From NCBI GenBank assembly GCA_024231775.1, contig JAAEQG010000665.1:1-34513 (forward strand): a DNA stretch of 34,513 nt. The letters are read 5' to 3'. Every line of letters starts with the position of its first letter. Within the stretch, counting starts at the first letter, position 1. This document shows, piece by piece, positions 7,376 to 15,076 of this stretch. The notes beneath the pieces are model-generated. The model worked only from the letters and a program-made list of their open reading frames with translations, was not told the DNA's origin and ran no database searches. The translations under genes were made by a program, and so were the position numbers. The DNA comes from a bacterium. GTDB lineage: Bacteria > Planctomycetota > Phycisphaerae > UBA1845.

Positions 7376-8533
7376 ATGTTTTCGGCGCTGATAGTGTCCG
7401 GTCTAGCCACCTCGATGAGCTTCGGGAACGGGCTGGCCACGGAACCTCGTACAGATACGAGCTCGATCGGATTCGACGTCGAGAGCGTGGCGGCGCCCGA
7501 CATTACCTCGACCATCCAGCAGCTTGTTGACGAACAGGTCAATGATGCCTTGAATGAGGTGTTTTCGGTGGCGCCGGCGTCGACATGTAACCCCGCGTGC
7601 GACTGGTGCTGGTGCGGGACGAGTTATGAAGACAGCTGCCCAATAGAATGGTTCTATGACGATCAGTGCGATTGCGGTTGCCAGTTCTGCGATGCTTGGT
7701 GCGAATGCGGCATTCAGGATTGCATCGGTGGTCCCATCGGTGCTTGCTGTGGTCCGAACCAGCAGACACCGGTGTGTTTCGATTGGGATGAGGCTGAATG
7801 CTGGGTTATGAGCGGCGCGTACATGGGCGACGCAACGACCTGTGCTGGAGTCGACTGCACGACTCGGTGCGCCGCGAAATGCGTCAGGTGCTGGGTGGGG
7901 ACTACTGGGGAGAATAACTGTGATCCCGCACGGAACGGCGACGGCGTATGCGATTGCGGGTGCCAGTTCGACGACGCCATTGACTGCGCCGACGCGGCTC
8001 TGGAATCGTCGTTGCCGGCTTGCGATGATAGCCTGTGGCGCCTCTCCAACAACTTCATCCGACTGACCTTCGCCAGCGCGATCAGTGACCCCGGCGGGGC
8101 GATACAGATTCGCACCCTGGACAGCGGAGGCACCTACGGCGCCACCGACTACTCGTCGAACTTCACCTTCACCGTGGTGGACGACGGCTTCGGTGCCATG
8201 CGCGTGCTCGAAATCCGGGAGAACGGTTCTTCGCTACTGCCCAACACAACGTGGATCGGCGTCTACGCGGATTCTGGCGCCTGGTCCGGCGTGGAGAGCT
8301 TCAGCGTGCACTACATGGTTCAGGTCGGCGACGTGAGCAACGACGGTAACGTGACGTTCAGCGCCGACGCCGGTACGATCTATGCCCACGTTGGGGAGAC
8401 CGGCGCGCCGGACGACACCCGGTGGGACGTGAACGGCGATCACAACATCACGTTCTCCGCCGACGCCGGTGCGGTTTACGGGACGGTAGGGGCGACCCCA
8501 GTGGCCAAGCCCCTCGGACACGTGTGCCCCTAA
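7376..8533 (+). CDS. Secreted Cys-rich protein with C-terminal dockerin-like calcium repeats
   Basis: The product as drawn has 385 residues. Residues 65-215 are very Cys-rich, with CDWCWCGT, CDCGCQFCDAWCECG and CDCGCQFDDAIDCAD segments that look internally duplicated. A beta-rich region follows at about 220-315. The last 70 residues carry two related loops, VGDVSNDGNVTFSADAG and WDVNGDHNITFSADAG, each followed by a helix; this is the duplicated EF-hand-like plan of type I dockerins. The frame as given starts with ATG 7376, which has no ribosome-binding site. AGGAGG precedes ATG 7347/7350 in another frame, encoding MMKSIQILGRCF and then a stop at 7391. Adding one T to the TTTT at 7379 would join them into a normal signal peptide. 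The start is therefore uncertain, and the gene may carry a frameshift or a sequence error. Confidence 0.75.
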   Translation: MFSALIVSGLATSMSFGNGLATEPRTDTSSIGFDVESVAAPDITSTIQQLVDEQVNDALNEVFSVAPASTCNPACDWCWCGTSYEDSCPIEWFYDDQCDCGCQFCDAWCECGIQDCIGGPIGACCGPNQQTPVCFDWDEAECWVMSGAYMGDATTCAGVDCTTRCAAKCVRCWVGTTGENNCDPARNGDGVCDCGCQFDDAIDCADAALESSLPACDDSLWRLSNNFIRLTFASAISDPGGAIQIRTLDSGGTYGATDYSSNFTFTVVDDGFGAMRVLEIRENGSSLLPNTTWIGVYADSGAWSGVESFSVHYMVQVGDVSNDGNVTFSADAGTIYAHVGETGAPDDTRWDVNGDHNITFSADAGAVYGTVGATPVAKPLGHVCP

Positions 8534-8714
8534 CAACGTCGCCGTGACCGATTCGGTCAGGGGGTTCAGGGGTCGAACCTGGACCCTGGCGCATCAGCGC
8601 CCCAGAAGACCGTCGGCATCCGCCACCCGGGGAGGATCGATGCCGGGAACGTACGCGATGCCGCGGTGCGCTTCACCGGCGACAAGACGGTCAAAGGTGG
8701 CTTCCCCCTGGCGG

Positions 8715-9713
8715 TTAGCTTGTGTCGGTCAGCCAGGGCATGAGTTGGCGGACGGCGCGCCCGGCGGATTCGATTTCGCTGGACGCATCACGTTCGTGGA
8801 GATCCTTCATGCGGCTGCGCCCGGCGCGACACTCCTGAATCCACTCGCGGGCGAAGGCCCCCGACCGAATCTCCTCCAGAACCCGGCGCATTTCCTGGCG
8901 GGTGGCTTGGTTGACCATCCGCGGGCCGCGGGTGAGGTCGCCGTATTCCGCGGTGTTGGAGACCCGCGCCCGCATACCACTCATCCCCGCCGCGTAGACC
9001 AGATCGACCACTTGCTTTAGTTCGTGAACGCACTCCAGGTAGGCGAATTCAGGAGCGTAGCCGGCTTCCACCAGGGTCTCGAAGGCGGCTTTCATCAGGG
9101 AGGTTACGCCGCCGCAGAGTATCGTCTGCTCGCCGAACAGGTCGGTTTCGGTTTCGTCGGCGAAGGTGGTCTCGATCACCCCCGCGCGGGCTGAGCCGAT
9201 CCCCGCCGCCCAGGCCAGGGCCAGAGGAAGCGCCCCGCCGGAAGCGTCGCGCTCCACCGCCACCAGGGAAGGCAAGCCCTTGTTCTCCAGGTAGAGCGAG
9301 CGCAGCAACGAGCCCGGCCCTTTCGGGGCGACCATGATGACATCAACACCTGGGGGCGGGTCGATGAACTGAAAGCGGATGTTGAACCCGTGGACAAAGC
9401 CCAAGGCCCGGCCGGGTTGCAGCACCGGAGCGACGGAATCGGCATAGGTTTCAGCGGCGGTTTCGTCGGGCAGGGTGAGGATGATCAGATCCGCGGGGAC
9501 GACGGCTTCGGATACCGGTTGAGGTGCGAAGCCATCGGCGGTGGCCTGGGCGAAACCGGCTCCCGGGCGTTGACCGACCTCCACGCGAAAGCCGGAGTCG
9601 CGCAGGTTGAGCGCGTGGGCGCGACCCTGGTTGCCGTAGCCCACCACGCAGAGGGCTCGCCCGTGGAGCGGTTCGAGGCTGATGTCCTTATCACGGTAGA
9701 TCCTCAGGCTCAT
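8715..9713 (-). CDS. ilvC: Ketol-acid reductoisomerase (class I)
   Basis: The product has 332 residues, the class I length. IlvC converts 2-acetolactate or acetohydroxybutyrate to dihydroxy acids with NADPH and magnesium, in branched-chain amino acid synthesis in the cytosol. The Rossmann motif GYGNQG lies at residues 25-30. The magnesium-binding Asp191 and Glu195 are in DETETDLFGEQ, and the second Glu pair is in LECVHELK. SNTAEYGDLTRGPR carries the substrate-binding Ser. MSLRIYRDKDIS at 9713 is chosen, with a G-rich ribosome-binding site upstream; the open frame to 9809 is an artefact. It stands alone: no ilvB, ilvN or ilvD neighbours are visible. It is convergent with the dockerin-like gene and divergent from mgtE. 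Confidence 0.95.
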   Translation of the reverse strand: MSLRIYRDKDISLEPLHGRALCVVGYGNQGRAHALNLRDSGFRVEVGQRPGAGFAQATADGFAPQPVSEAVVPADLIILTLPDETAAETYADSVAPVLQPGRALGFVHGFNIRFQFIDPPPGVDVIMVAPKGPGSLLRSLYLENKGLPSLVAVERDASGGALPLALAWAAGIGSARAGVIETTFADETETDLFGEQTILCGGVTSLMKAAFETLVEAGYAPEFAYLECVHELKQVVDLVYAAGMSGMRARVSNTAEYGDLTRGPRMVNQATRQEMRRVLEEIRSGAFAREWIQECRAGRSRMKDLHERDASSEIESAGRAVRQLMPWLTDTS

Positions 9714-9914
9714 GATCGTTACCCCCTGTTGGCGTACGGTGGTACGAGGTCCGCGGTCTCGATAGGCTTCCGGGGCGGACTGGCGGGGATGGTATCGCAA
9801 AAGCACCAACCCGCCCAGACGGGCCGGTGCCCAAGTGCCGTCGCGTTGCCTTCCGCGGCAACCTCAGCATAATGCGATGCTGACGCAGCCGTGTGGAGAC
9901 GGCGGGAGCGCCTG

Positions 9915-11306
9915 ATGGCTTCTGAAGCTCAAGAACTCTACGACAAGCTGGAGACGCTGCTGGAAGGCGGTGCTGACGGCCAGCTGATTGCCGTGCTGGC
10001 CAACGCCCACCCCGCCGACGTGGCGGAGGCGTTCGAGCTGTTCGATGACCAGGAGCGTTCGCGCCTGGTCTTCGCCATGGACCCGCGGATGACCGCGGAG
10101 GTCATCGTCCTGCTCGACGAAGCCGACCGTGGGGAGGTGGTCGAGGATCTGGACGAAGCGGAGCTGACCCAGATCGTCGCCGCCCTTCCGCCGGATGACG
10201 CCGCCGACGTACTGGGCGAGCTGGACGAGGAGCAACGCGAGGGGATTCTCGAGCAAGTCCCGGACGAGCGTTCCGAAGCTATCGAGGAACTGCTCGAGTA
10301 TCCGGAGGACACCGCCGGCGGGATCATGACCCCGGAGTTGGTGGCTTTGCCGCATACCGCGACCGTGGGTCAGGCCACCGACGCGGTGCGCAAAGCTTGC
10401 GAGGAGGAGGATATTCACTTCGTCTACGTGGTGAAGGACGACGGGCGTCTGCACGGTTTGGTCCCGCTACGGCGCCTGGTGGTCAATCCGTCCACTCGCT
10501 GCCTGGCGGAGATCTGCGAGTCGGACCCGGTGACGGTAGACGTCACGGACGATCAGGAGGACGTGGTCCACACCTTCCGCAAGTACGATGTCTCCTCGGT
10601 TCCGGTGGTGGACGCACAGGGCGTGCTGCTTGGGCGAATCACCCACGACGACGTCATGGACGTGGTCGAAGAGGAGGCTGACGAGGACATCTACCACATG
10701 GCGGGTACGGACCCGGCAGAGCTGGAGACGACCTCGATTGTGCGGGCGGCGCGGATTCGGTTTCAGTGGCTGCTGCCGGCGTTCGTGATGATGTCGGTGT
10801 CCGCGGCGGTCATCATGCTGGCTGAACCCCACCTGAACAAACTGGCGGCGGCGGCGATTATCGCCTTCATTCCGATGATCGGCGCGATGGGTGGTAACTG
10901 CGGGGTGCAGACCTCGACGATCATCATCCGCGGACTCGCTTCGGGGGATCTAGCCGCGGGGAAGCTGTCGTTGGCTTTCTTTCGCGAGGGGAGGATTGCC
11001 CTGCTGATGGCCCCGGTGTGCGGGGCGTTCTCGTATTTCATCGCCCGGCTGACCTTGCCCATGCTCGAGCGCCTCTCGGAAGGTATCAGCCTGGAGGGTT
11101 TTTCGTCCGCCAGCGTGTCGGGTGCGGTGGGCCTGGGGATGGGCGTGGCGATTCTGGTGGCGGCGGGTCTGGGCATCGTACTACCTTTCTTCTTCCGCCG
11201 GATGGGGGTGGACCCGGCGATTGCGTCCGGTCCGATCGTAACGACGTGCAACGATGTGATCAGCGTGACGGCATACCTGCTACTCTCCACCGCGATCGTG
11301 GCGTAG
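9915..11306 (+). CDS. mgtE: Magnesium transporter MgtE
   Basis: The product has 463 residues. MgtE is a homodimeric, magnesium-gated magnesium channel of the inner membrane. The order of parts fits the family: an acidic N domain made of short helical repeats (about 1-125), two CBS domains (about 130-260, with GIMTPELVALP and HGLVPLRRLVV in the first and YDVSSVPVVDAQGVLLGRIT in the second), a plug helix, then five membrane spans. GGNCGVQTSTIIIRGLASG and DPAIASGPIVTTCNDVISV are the family's signature pore segments, including the conserved Asp after TTCN. ATG 9915 has GGGAG six bases upstream; the GTG at 9891 is not needed. It is monocistronic and followed by a tRNA gene. Confidence 0.95.
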   Translation: MASEAQELYDKLETLLEGGADGQLIAVLANAHPADVAEAFELFDDQERSRLVFAMDPRMTAEVIVLLDEADRGEVVEDLDEAELTQIVAALPPDDAADVLGELDEEQREGILEQVPDERSEAIEELLEYPEDTAGGIMTPELVALPHTATVGQATDAVRKACEEEDIHFVYVVKDDGRLHGLVPLRRLVVNPSTRCLAEICESDPVTVDVTDDQEDVVHTFRKYDVSSVPVVDAQGVLLGRITHDDVMDVVEEEADEDIYHMAGTDPAELETTSIVRAARIRFQWLLPAFVMMSVSAAVIMLAEPHLNKLAAAAIIAFIPMIGAMGGNCGVQTSTIIIRGLASGDLAAGKLSLAFFREGRIALLMAPVCGAFSYFIARLTLPMLERLSEGISLEGFSSASVSGAVGLGMGVAILVAAGLGIVLPFFFRRMGVDPAIASGPIVTTCNDVISVTAYLLLSTAIVA

Positions 11307-11342
11307 TCCCGTGTCCGGCCCACCAGTTGCGTCAACTCGCGT

Positions 11343-11370
11343 TTGCGAAACCGCGTGTTTGTGGTATCAA
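11343..11370 (+). promoter_or_regulatory. Candidate sigma-70 promoter of the tRNA-Arg gene
   Basis: TTGCGA (11343-11348) and TATCAA (11365-11370) are spaced 16 bp apart. They would place a start about 6 bp before the mature tRNA 5' end at 11382. Each hexamer matches four of six consensus bases. Confidence 0.4.
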
Positions 11371-11381
11371 GTGTGGTTACA

Positions 11382-11455
11382 GCGCCGGTAGCTCAGTCGG
11401 ATAGAGCACCGGATTTCTAATCCGGCGGTCGCAGGTTCAAGTCCTGCCCGGCGCG
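11382..11455 (+). tRNA. tRNA-Arg, anticodon TCT (reads AGA)
   Basis: The 74-base gene folds as a full cloverleaf. The acceptor GCGCCGG pairs with CCGGCGC (11448-11454), with discriminator G at 11455. The D arm is GCTC/GAGC. The anticodon stem CCGGA/TCCGG encloses the loop TTTCTAA, so the anticodon is TCT. The T arm GCAGG/CCTGC has loop TTCAAGT. CCA is not encoded. It lies between mgtE and lpxA. Confidence 0.97.
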
Positions 11456-11474
11456 TTTACGGCAGCCTGTGACA

Positions 11475-11494
11475 TGTCGCGACCAGACGCGACA
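11475..11494 (+). terminator. Hairpin downstream of tRNA-Arg
   Basis: TGTCGCG pairs perfectly with CGCGACA around a six-base loop, 20 bp after the tRNA. No T-run follows, so a role in tRNA transcript termination or processing is only possible. Confidence 0.3.
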
Positions 11495-11666
11495 AACCCC
11501 CGTGCAAGCGCAGGGCTATGCACGGCGGGCGTTGGAGCATCCGCCACCGTCTTCGTGCCACCGTGCGACCGCTTGAGAAGCATGGGCGCAGACCTTGGCG
11601 CTCGCGCCTTCGCCCGACGTAGGGATTGACCCCAGTTGCCCGCTTCCGAAGGTGCAGAGGAGACGA

Positions 11667-12467
11667 ATGTCCATCCACGCGAGTGCCATTATAGACCGAC
11701 AGGCTGAGCTTGATCCGTCGGTCGAGGTGGGACCTTACGCGGTGATCGAAGGCCCGGTCCGCGTGGGGGCGGATACGAAGATCGGCGCCCATGCCCACCT
11801 TCGCGGTTGGACGCGCATCGGCGAATCGTGCTCGATCCACATGGGCGCGGTCGTGGGGCATGAGCCGCAAGACCTCGCCTTCACCGGTGAGCGCAGCTAC
11901 TGTGAGATCGGCGACGGAACGGTGATTCGCGAGTATGCGACCGTCCATCGGGGCACGGATCCGGAATCCACCACCGTGGTCGGCGCCGAGTGCCTCCTCG
12001 CCGCGACCTCGCACGTGGCCCACAACTGCGTCGTCGGCGATCGGGTAATCATGATGAACGGTGCGATGTTGGCTGGCCACGTGCATGTCGGCGCGGGTGC
12101 GTTCCTCAGCGGCGGCGCCGGAATCCACCAGTTCGTTCATGTCGGCGAACTCGTGATGGTCAGCGGACACGCCGAGATGGTCTGCGACGTCCCGCCGTTT
12201 CTGATGGTATTCGGGCGCAACCGCGTGGCGGGGATCAACCGCGTGGGAATGCGGCGGGCAAACCTGCTTAACGAGGAGATCGAGGAAATCCGCGTGGCGT
12301 TCAAGCGGTTGTACCGCAGCGGCAAACCCCTGCCCGTCACCATCGCCGAACTCGACAAGACCATGGCCACACCGCCCGGACGCCGCATGGTGGAGTTTCT
12401 GCAAGCCAAGCGAAAGCGGCCCCTGATCCGCCCGCGCAGCCGCCGGTCGATCAGCGACGAGGACTAA
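11667..12467 (+). CDS. lpxA: Acyl-ACP--UDP-N-acetylglucosamine O-acyltransferase
   Basis: The product has 266 residues, close to the usual 262. LpxA carries out the first step of lipid A synthesis: it transfers a hydroxyacyl chain from acyl carrier protein to UDP-GlcNAc in the cytosol. The N-terminal two thirds are left-handed beta-helix hexapeptide repeats (AIIDRQAELDPSVEVGPYAV, then VRVGADTKIGAHAHL). The catalytic His is the second of HVAHNC (His119). GGAGIHQFVHVGE and FGRNRVAGINRVGMRR are family-typical, and a helical C-terminal domain follows. ATG 11667 has AGGAG close upstream; the longer frame to 11595 is not needed. It is the main evidence for an LPS-type outer membrane. The 3' end overlaps folP on the other strand by 17 bp. 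No lpxC, lpxD or fabZ genes are adjacent. Confidence 0.95.
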   Translation: MSIHASAIIDRQAELDPSVEVGPYAVIEGPVRVGADTKIGAHAHLRGWTRIGESCSIHMGAVVGHEPQDLAFTGERSYCEIGDGTVIREYATVHRGTDPESTTVVGAECLLAATSHVAHNCVVGDRVIMMNGAMLAGHVHVGAGAFLSGGAGIHQFVHVGELVMVSGHAEMVCDVPPFLMVFGRNRVAGINRVGMRRANLLNEEIEEIRVAFKRLYRSGKPLPVTIAELDKTMATPPGRRMVEFLQAKRKRPLIRPRSRRSISDED

Positions 12468-13293
12468 CTGCCGGCGCCGCCGCCCGCAGCAACGCAACCG
12501 TCTCCGCCACGTCATGCACGCGAACGATCCTCGCCCCTGCCACCGCACCAGCCAACGCACACATCGAAGATCCCGCCAGGATTCCCGAAGCCTCGTTCCC
12601 GACAAACGCCCGGACCATGCTCTTGCGCGAAGCGCCCAGCAGCACGGGAAAACCCAGTTCAACCAACTCGTCAAGCCGCCGGATCAGCGCGCAATTGTGC
12701 TCGACGGTCTTTCCGAATCCGATCCCGGGATCGACGATGATCCGCCCGGGATCGACTCCCGCCGCAATCGCCACATCCGCCCGCGCCGCGAGGAAGGACT
12801 TCACCTCCGTCACAACGTCGGCGTAGTGCGGGGCGCGTTGCATGGTATCCGGCGTGCCCTGCATGTGCATCAACGCGACCACCGCGCCCGACTCCGCCAC
12901 CAGCCGGGCCATCCCCGGATCACCGCCCAGGGCGGTGATGTCGTTCACTACGTCCGCCCCGACCTCCACTGCCGCCGCCGCCACCTGCGCGGATGAGGTA
13001 TCGATGGAGATGACCATCTCCGGGAGCGCCTGCCGAACCGCCTCAATCACCGGGACGGCACGGCGGATCTGCTCCACGGGCTCGACCGGTTCTGCTCCAG
13101 GCCGAGAGGACTCCGGCCCCACGTCGATGATGTCCGCCCCCTCCGCCGCCATTTGGACCGCACGGGCCACCGCAGCGTCGAGTTCCAGGAACTGCCCACC
13201 ATCGCTGAACGAATCCGGGGTGATGTTCAACACGCCCATCACCACCGGCGACCCGGCGGATTCCAATACGCGATGGCCTGCGAACTTCATCAT
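12451..13293 (-). CDS. folP: Dihydropteroate synthase
   Basis: The product has 280 residues, the usual size. FolP condenses p-aminobenzoate with hydroxymethyl-dihydropterin pyrophosphate in folate synthesis and is the sulfonamide target. Conserved blocks are MGVLNITPDSFSDGG (loop 1), GADIIDVGPESSRPGAEPV (loop 2), ISIDTSSAQVAAAAVEVGA, NDITAL, LMHMQGTPDTMQ, IIVDPGIGFGK, LLGASRKSM and RVHDV. The GPESSRPG version differs slightly from the more common GGESTRPG. The start is ATG 13293 (MMKFAGHRV), with AGGGG eight bases upstream. ATG 13320 (MGKVAGAPP) is an alternative with AGGAGG placed rather close. The open frame to 13794 is not real. Confidence 0.93.
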   Translation of the reverse strand: MMKFAGHRVLESAGSPVVMGVLNITPDSFSDGGQFLELDAAVARAVQMAAEGADIIDVGPESSRPGAEPVEPVEQIRRAVPVIEAVRQALPEMVISIDTSSAQVAAAAVEVGADVVNDITALGGDPGMARLVAESGAVVALMHMQGTPDTMQRAPHYADVVTEVKSFLAARADVAIAAGVDPGRIIVDPGIGFGKTVEHNCALIRRLDELVELGFPVLLGASRKSMVRAFVGNEASGILAGSSMCALAGAVAGARIVRVHDVAETVALLRAAAPAVSPRR

Positions 13294-13372
13294 CGGCGGT
13301 GCCCCTGCGACCTTCCCCATCCCCTCCTGACTGGGGAAGAGGATACCTGCCGGCTGCGCTGGGTGGAACCCT

Positions 13373-13516
13373 CCCCCCAGCCTCCGGAACCCCGTGCGAT
13401 TCCGTGATCCGCCGGCGGGCGTATGGTGGCAGCGTCTGTCAAACCAGCCAAGTGGCCACGAAAAAGCCCCAGATTCCGTGTAAGATACACCGTCCTGGTA
13501 CGGACTACCCTTACAT
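13373..13516 (+). repeat. Duplicated upstream module, copy 1 (with vestigial gene start at 13655-13701)
   Basis: This stretch aligns with 14886-15028 over about 144 bp. Shared blocks include CCCCCAGCCTCCGG, CGATTCCG, AGCCA-GTGG, GAAAA, TCCGTGTAAGA and ACGGACTAC-CTT. A second matching block, 13655-13701, aligns with 15048-15094 and covers the ribosome-binding site and first codons of the prepilin gene, but with AAG (13684-13686) where that gene has ATG. It lies between folP and the HAF/PEP-CTERM gene. The 265 bp between the module and that gene hold no other gene. Confidence 0.75.
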
Positions 13517-13780
13517 AGCCACGCGGGGCGACGAGACTCCGCCCTCATACCCCGCACGGACTGTGCGTGCGTCGACGATTCCGGCGCTATGACACTCATT
13601 GGCGGACATGGGGCAGGATCGTCAGTTTCCGCAATGGACCAAGTGTCCGAAACGGCGAATCCCATGCCAGAGGAGGACTGGCCAAGCGGGCAAGTGAGCG
13701 TGCGAGGCATGCGGCCGCAGGGCAAGTAGTGAACAGAACAGAGCGATCCGCCTGTAGATGACCCTTGAGGAGGAGATGAA

Positions 13781-14860
13781 ATGCACCGTGCCAAAACGCT
13801 CCGACCGGGAGCTATGTTGTGCGTCTGTCTGTTGGTGTCGGGTCTGGGAGGTACTGCCCTTGCTGACTACTCCATCGTCGACCTGGGCACGCTGGGCGGG
13901 AACTCCAGTAATGCCCTCGGCATCAACGATCTCGGTCACGTTGCCGGTCACTCCCGCACCGGCGTTGGCACAGAATACCATGCCTTCCTGCACAGCGATG
14001 GCGTCATGCAAGACTTGGGTACGATGGGGGGGGACTGGAGCCGCGCCTACGACGTCAACAACTCCGGCCAAGTGGCGGGAAACGCTGAGAGTCTCTCGGG
14101 GGGTCAGCACGCCTTCCTGTATAGTGATGGCGTGATGACCGATCTGGGCACGTTGGGGGGAACGACGAGCCACGCCAATAGCATCAACGATTCCGGGCAA
14201 ATGGCAGGATTCGCCGCGCTGGCCGACGGAACGCGTACCGCCTTCCTCTACAGCGATGGCGCCATGCAAGACCTGGGTACGCCGGGGGATAGAGGCAGTT
14301 GGGCATGGGGTATCAACAACGCCGGTCACGTCACCGGCTACTCACTTATCGGCGATGACATAGAATACCGTGCCTTCCTGTACAGCGATGGCGTCAAGCA
14401 TGACTTGGGCACACTGGGAGGAACGAAGTCCTTTGGGTGGGCTGTCAACGACCTCGGGCAGGTGGTGGGATGGTCGAGTACGGTGGGCGACGCTGCATCC
14501 CACGCCTTCCTCTACAGCGACGGCGCCATGACCGACCTGGGCGCGATGGGCTGGACGTCCAGTCGCGCCCGGGACATCAACGACGCCGGCCAGGTGGTGG
14601 GATCCGCCTCCTTGACGGGCGTGCAATCCAGCGCCTTCCTGTACAGCGACGGTGTCATGACCGACCTTAACGACCTTGTACCGTCCGGTTCCGGCTGGAG
14701 ACTCGAAGAGGCCTACGGCATCAACGATTCCGGGTGGATCACGGGAAACGGCGTTGCACCAGATGGGAATCGCCGAGGGTTCCTGCTGATTCCTGAGCCC
14801 GCCACTCTCTCGCTGCTCGCCCTTGGCGGACTGCTCGCGGGCAGACCGCGGCGCCAATAG
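13781..14860 (+). CDS. HAF-repeat exported protein with PEP-CTERM sorting signal
   Basis: The product has 359 residues. A signal peptide (ending near GGTALA) is followed by about six repeats of the HAF type. Each contains DLGTLGG or a variant, then IND-GQV-G, then AFLYSDG-M. The repeats span residues 30-320. The C-terminus IPEPATLSLLALGGLLAGRPRRQ is a PEP-CTERM signal: PEP motif, hydrophobic stretch, basic tail. Such signals direct sorting to the cell surface by an exosortase; no exosortase gene is in the window. The ATG has AGGAGGAG eight bases upstream. A CGGCGC-CAATA-GCGCCG hairpin spans the stop codon. The precise role of HAF proteins is not established. Confidence 0.88.
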   Translation: MHRAKTLRPGAMLCVCLLVSGLGGTALADYSIVDLGTLGGNSSNALGINDLGHVAGHSRTGVGTEYHAFLHSDGVMQDLGTMGGDWSRAYDVNNSGQVAGNAESLSGGQHAFLYSDGVMTDLGTLGGTTSHANSINDSGQMAGFAALADGTRTAFLYSDGAMQDLGTPGDRGSWAWGINNAGHVTGYSLIGDDIEYRAFLYSDGVKHDLGTLGGTKSFGWAVNDLGQVVGWSSTVGDAASHAFLYSDGAMTDLGAMGWTSSRARDINDAGQVVGSASLTGVQSSAFLYSDGVMTDLNDLVPSGSGWRLEEAYGINDSGWITGNGVAPDGNRRGFLLIPEPATLSLLALGGLLAGRPRRQ

Positions 14861-14885
14861 CGCCGACATCGCCAATCCCCAGCGT

Positions 14886-15028
14886 CCCCCAGCCTCCGGG
14901 ACACCGCACGATTCCGCAACCTGACAATCGGCTGGCGTTGGCTATTTTCAGCGAGCTAGCCAGGTGGGCGTGAAAAGAAGCCGGACTCCGTGTAAGAATA
15001 CCGGTCTACGCACGGACTACACTTGTAT
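14886..15028 (+). repeat. Duplicated upstream module, copy 2 (leader of the prepilin gene)
   Basis: This is the partner of 13373-13516. Here the module lies directly before the prepilin gene at 15077, in the spacer after the HAF/PEP-CTERM gene. The match resumes at 15048-15094 across AGGAGG and the start codon. A conserved leader before a surface gene could be a promoter or a 5' untranslated regulatory region; no known riboswitch class is recognised. Confidence 0.75.
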
Positions 15029-15076
15029 GGACGGGGGAGGAGAGGCTGCGGATCCCATTTCAGAGGAGGATCAGCC

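Noticed and set aside
6862-7542. Minus-strand open frame of about 226 codons over the transposase remnant
   Set aside because: It has no family motif, crosses the plus-strand ribosome-binding site of the dockerin-like gene and reads as shadow sequence.
11457-12674. Minus-strand open frame of about 405 codons
   Set aside because: It is antisense to lpxA, whose family motifs are clear; the composition is unnatural.
13294-13794. Long N-terminal extension of the dihydropteroate synthase frame
   Set aside because: The extension has no similarity to FolP, lacks a proper start region, and crosses the duplicated leader module. The FolP core begins at MMKFAGHRV.
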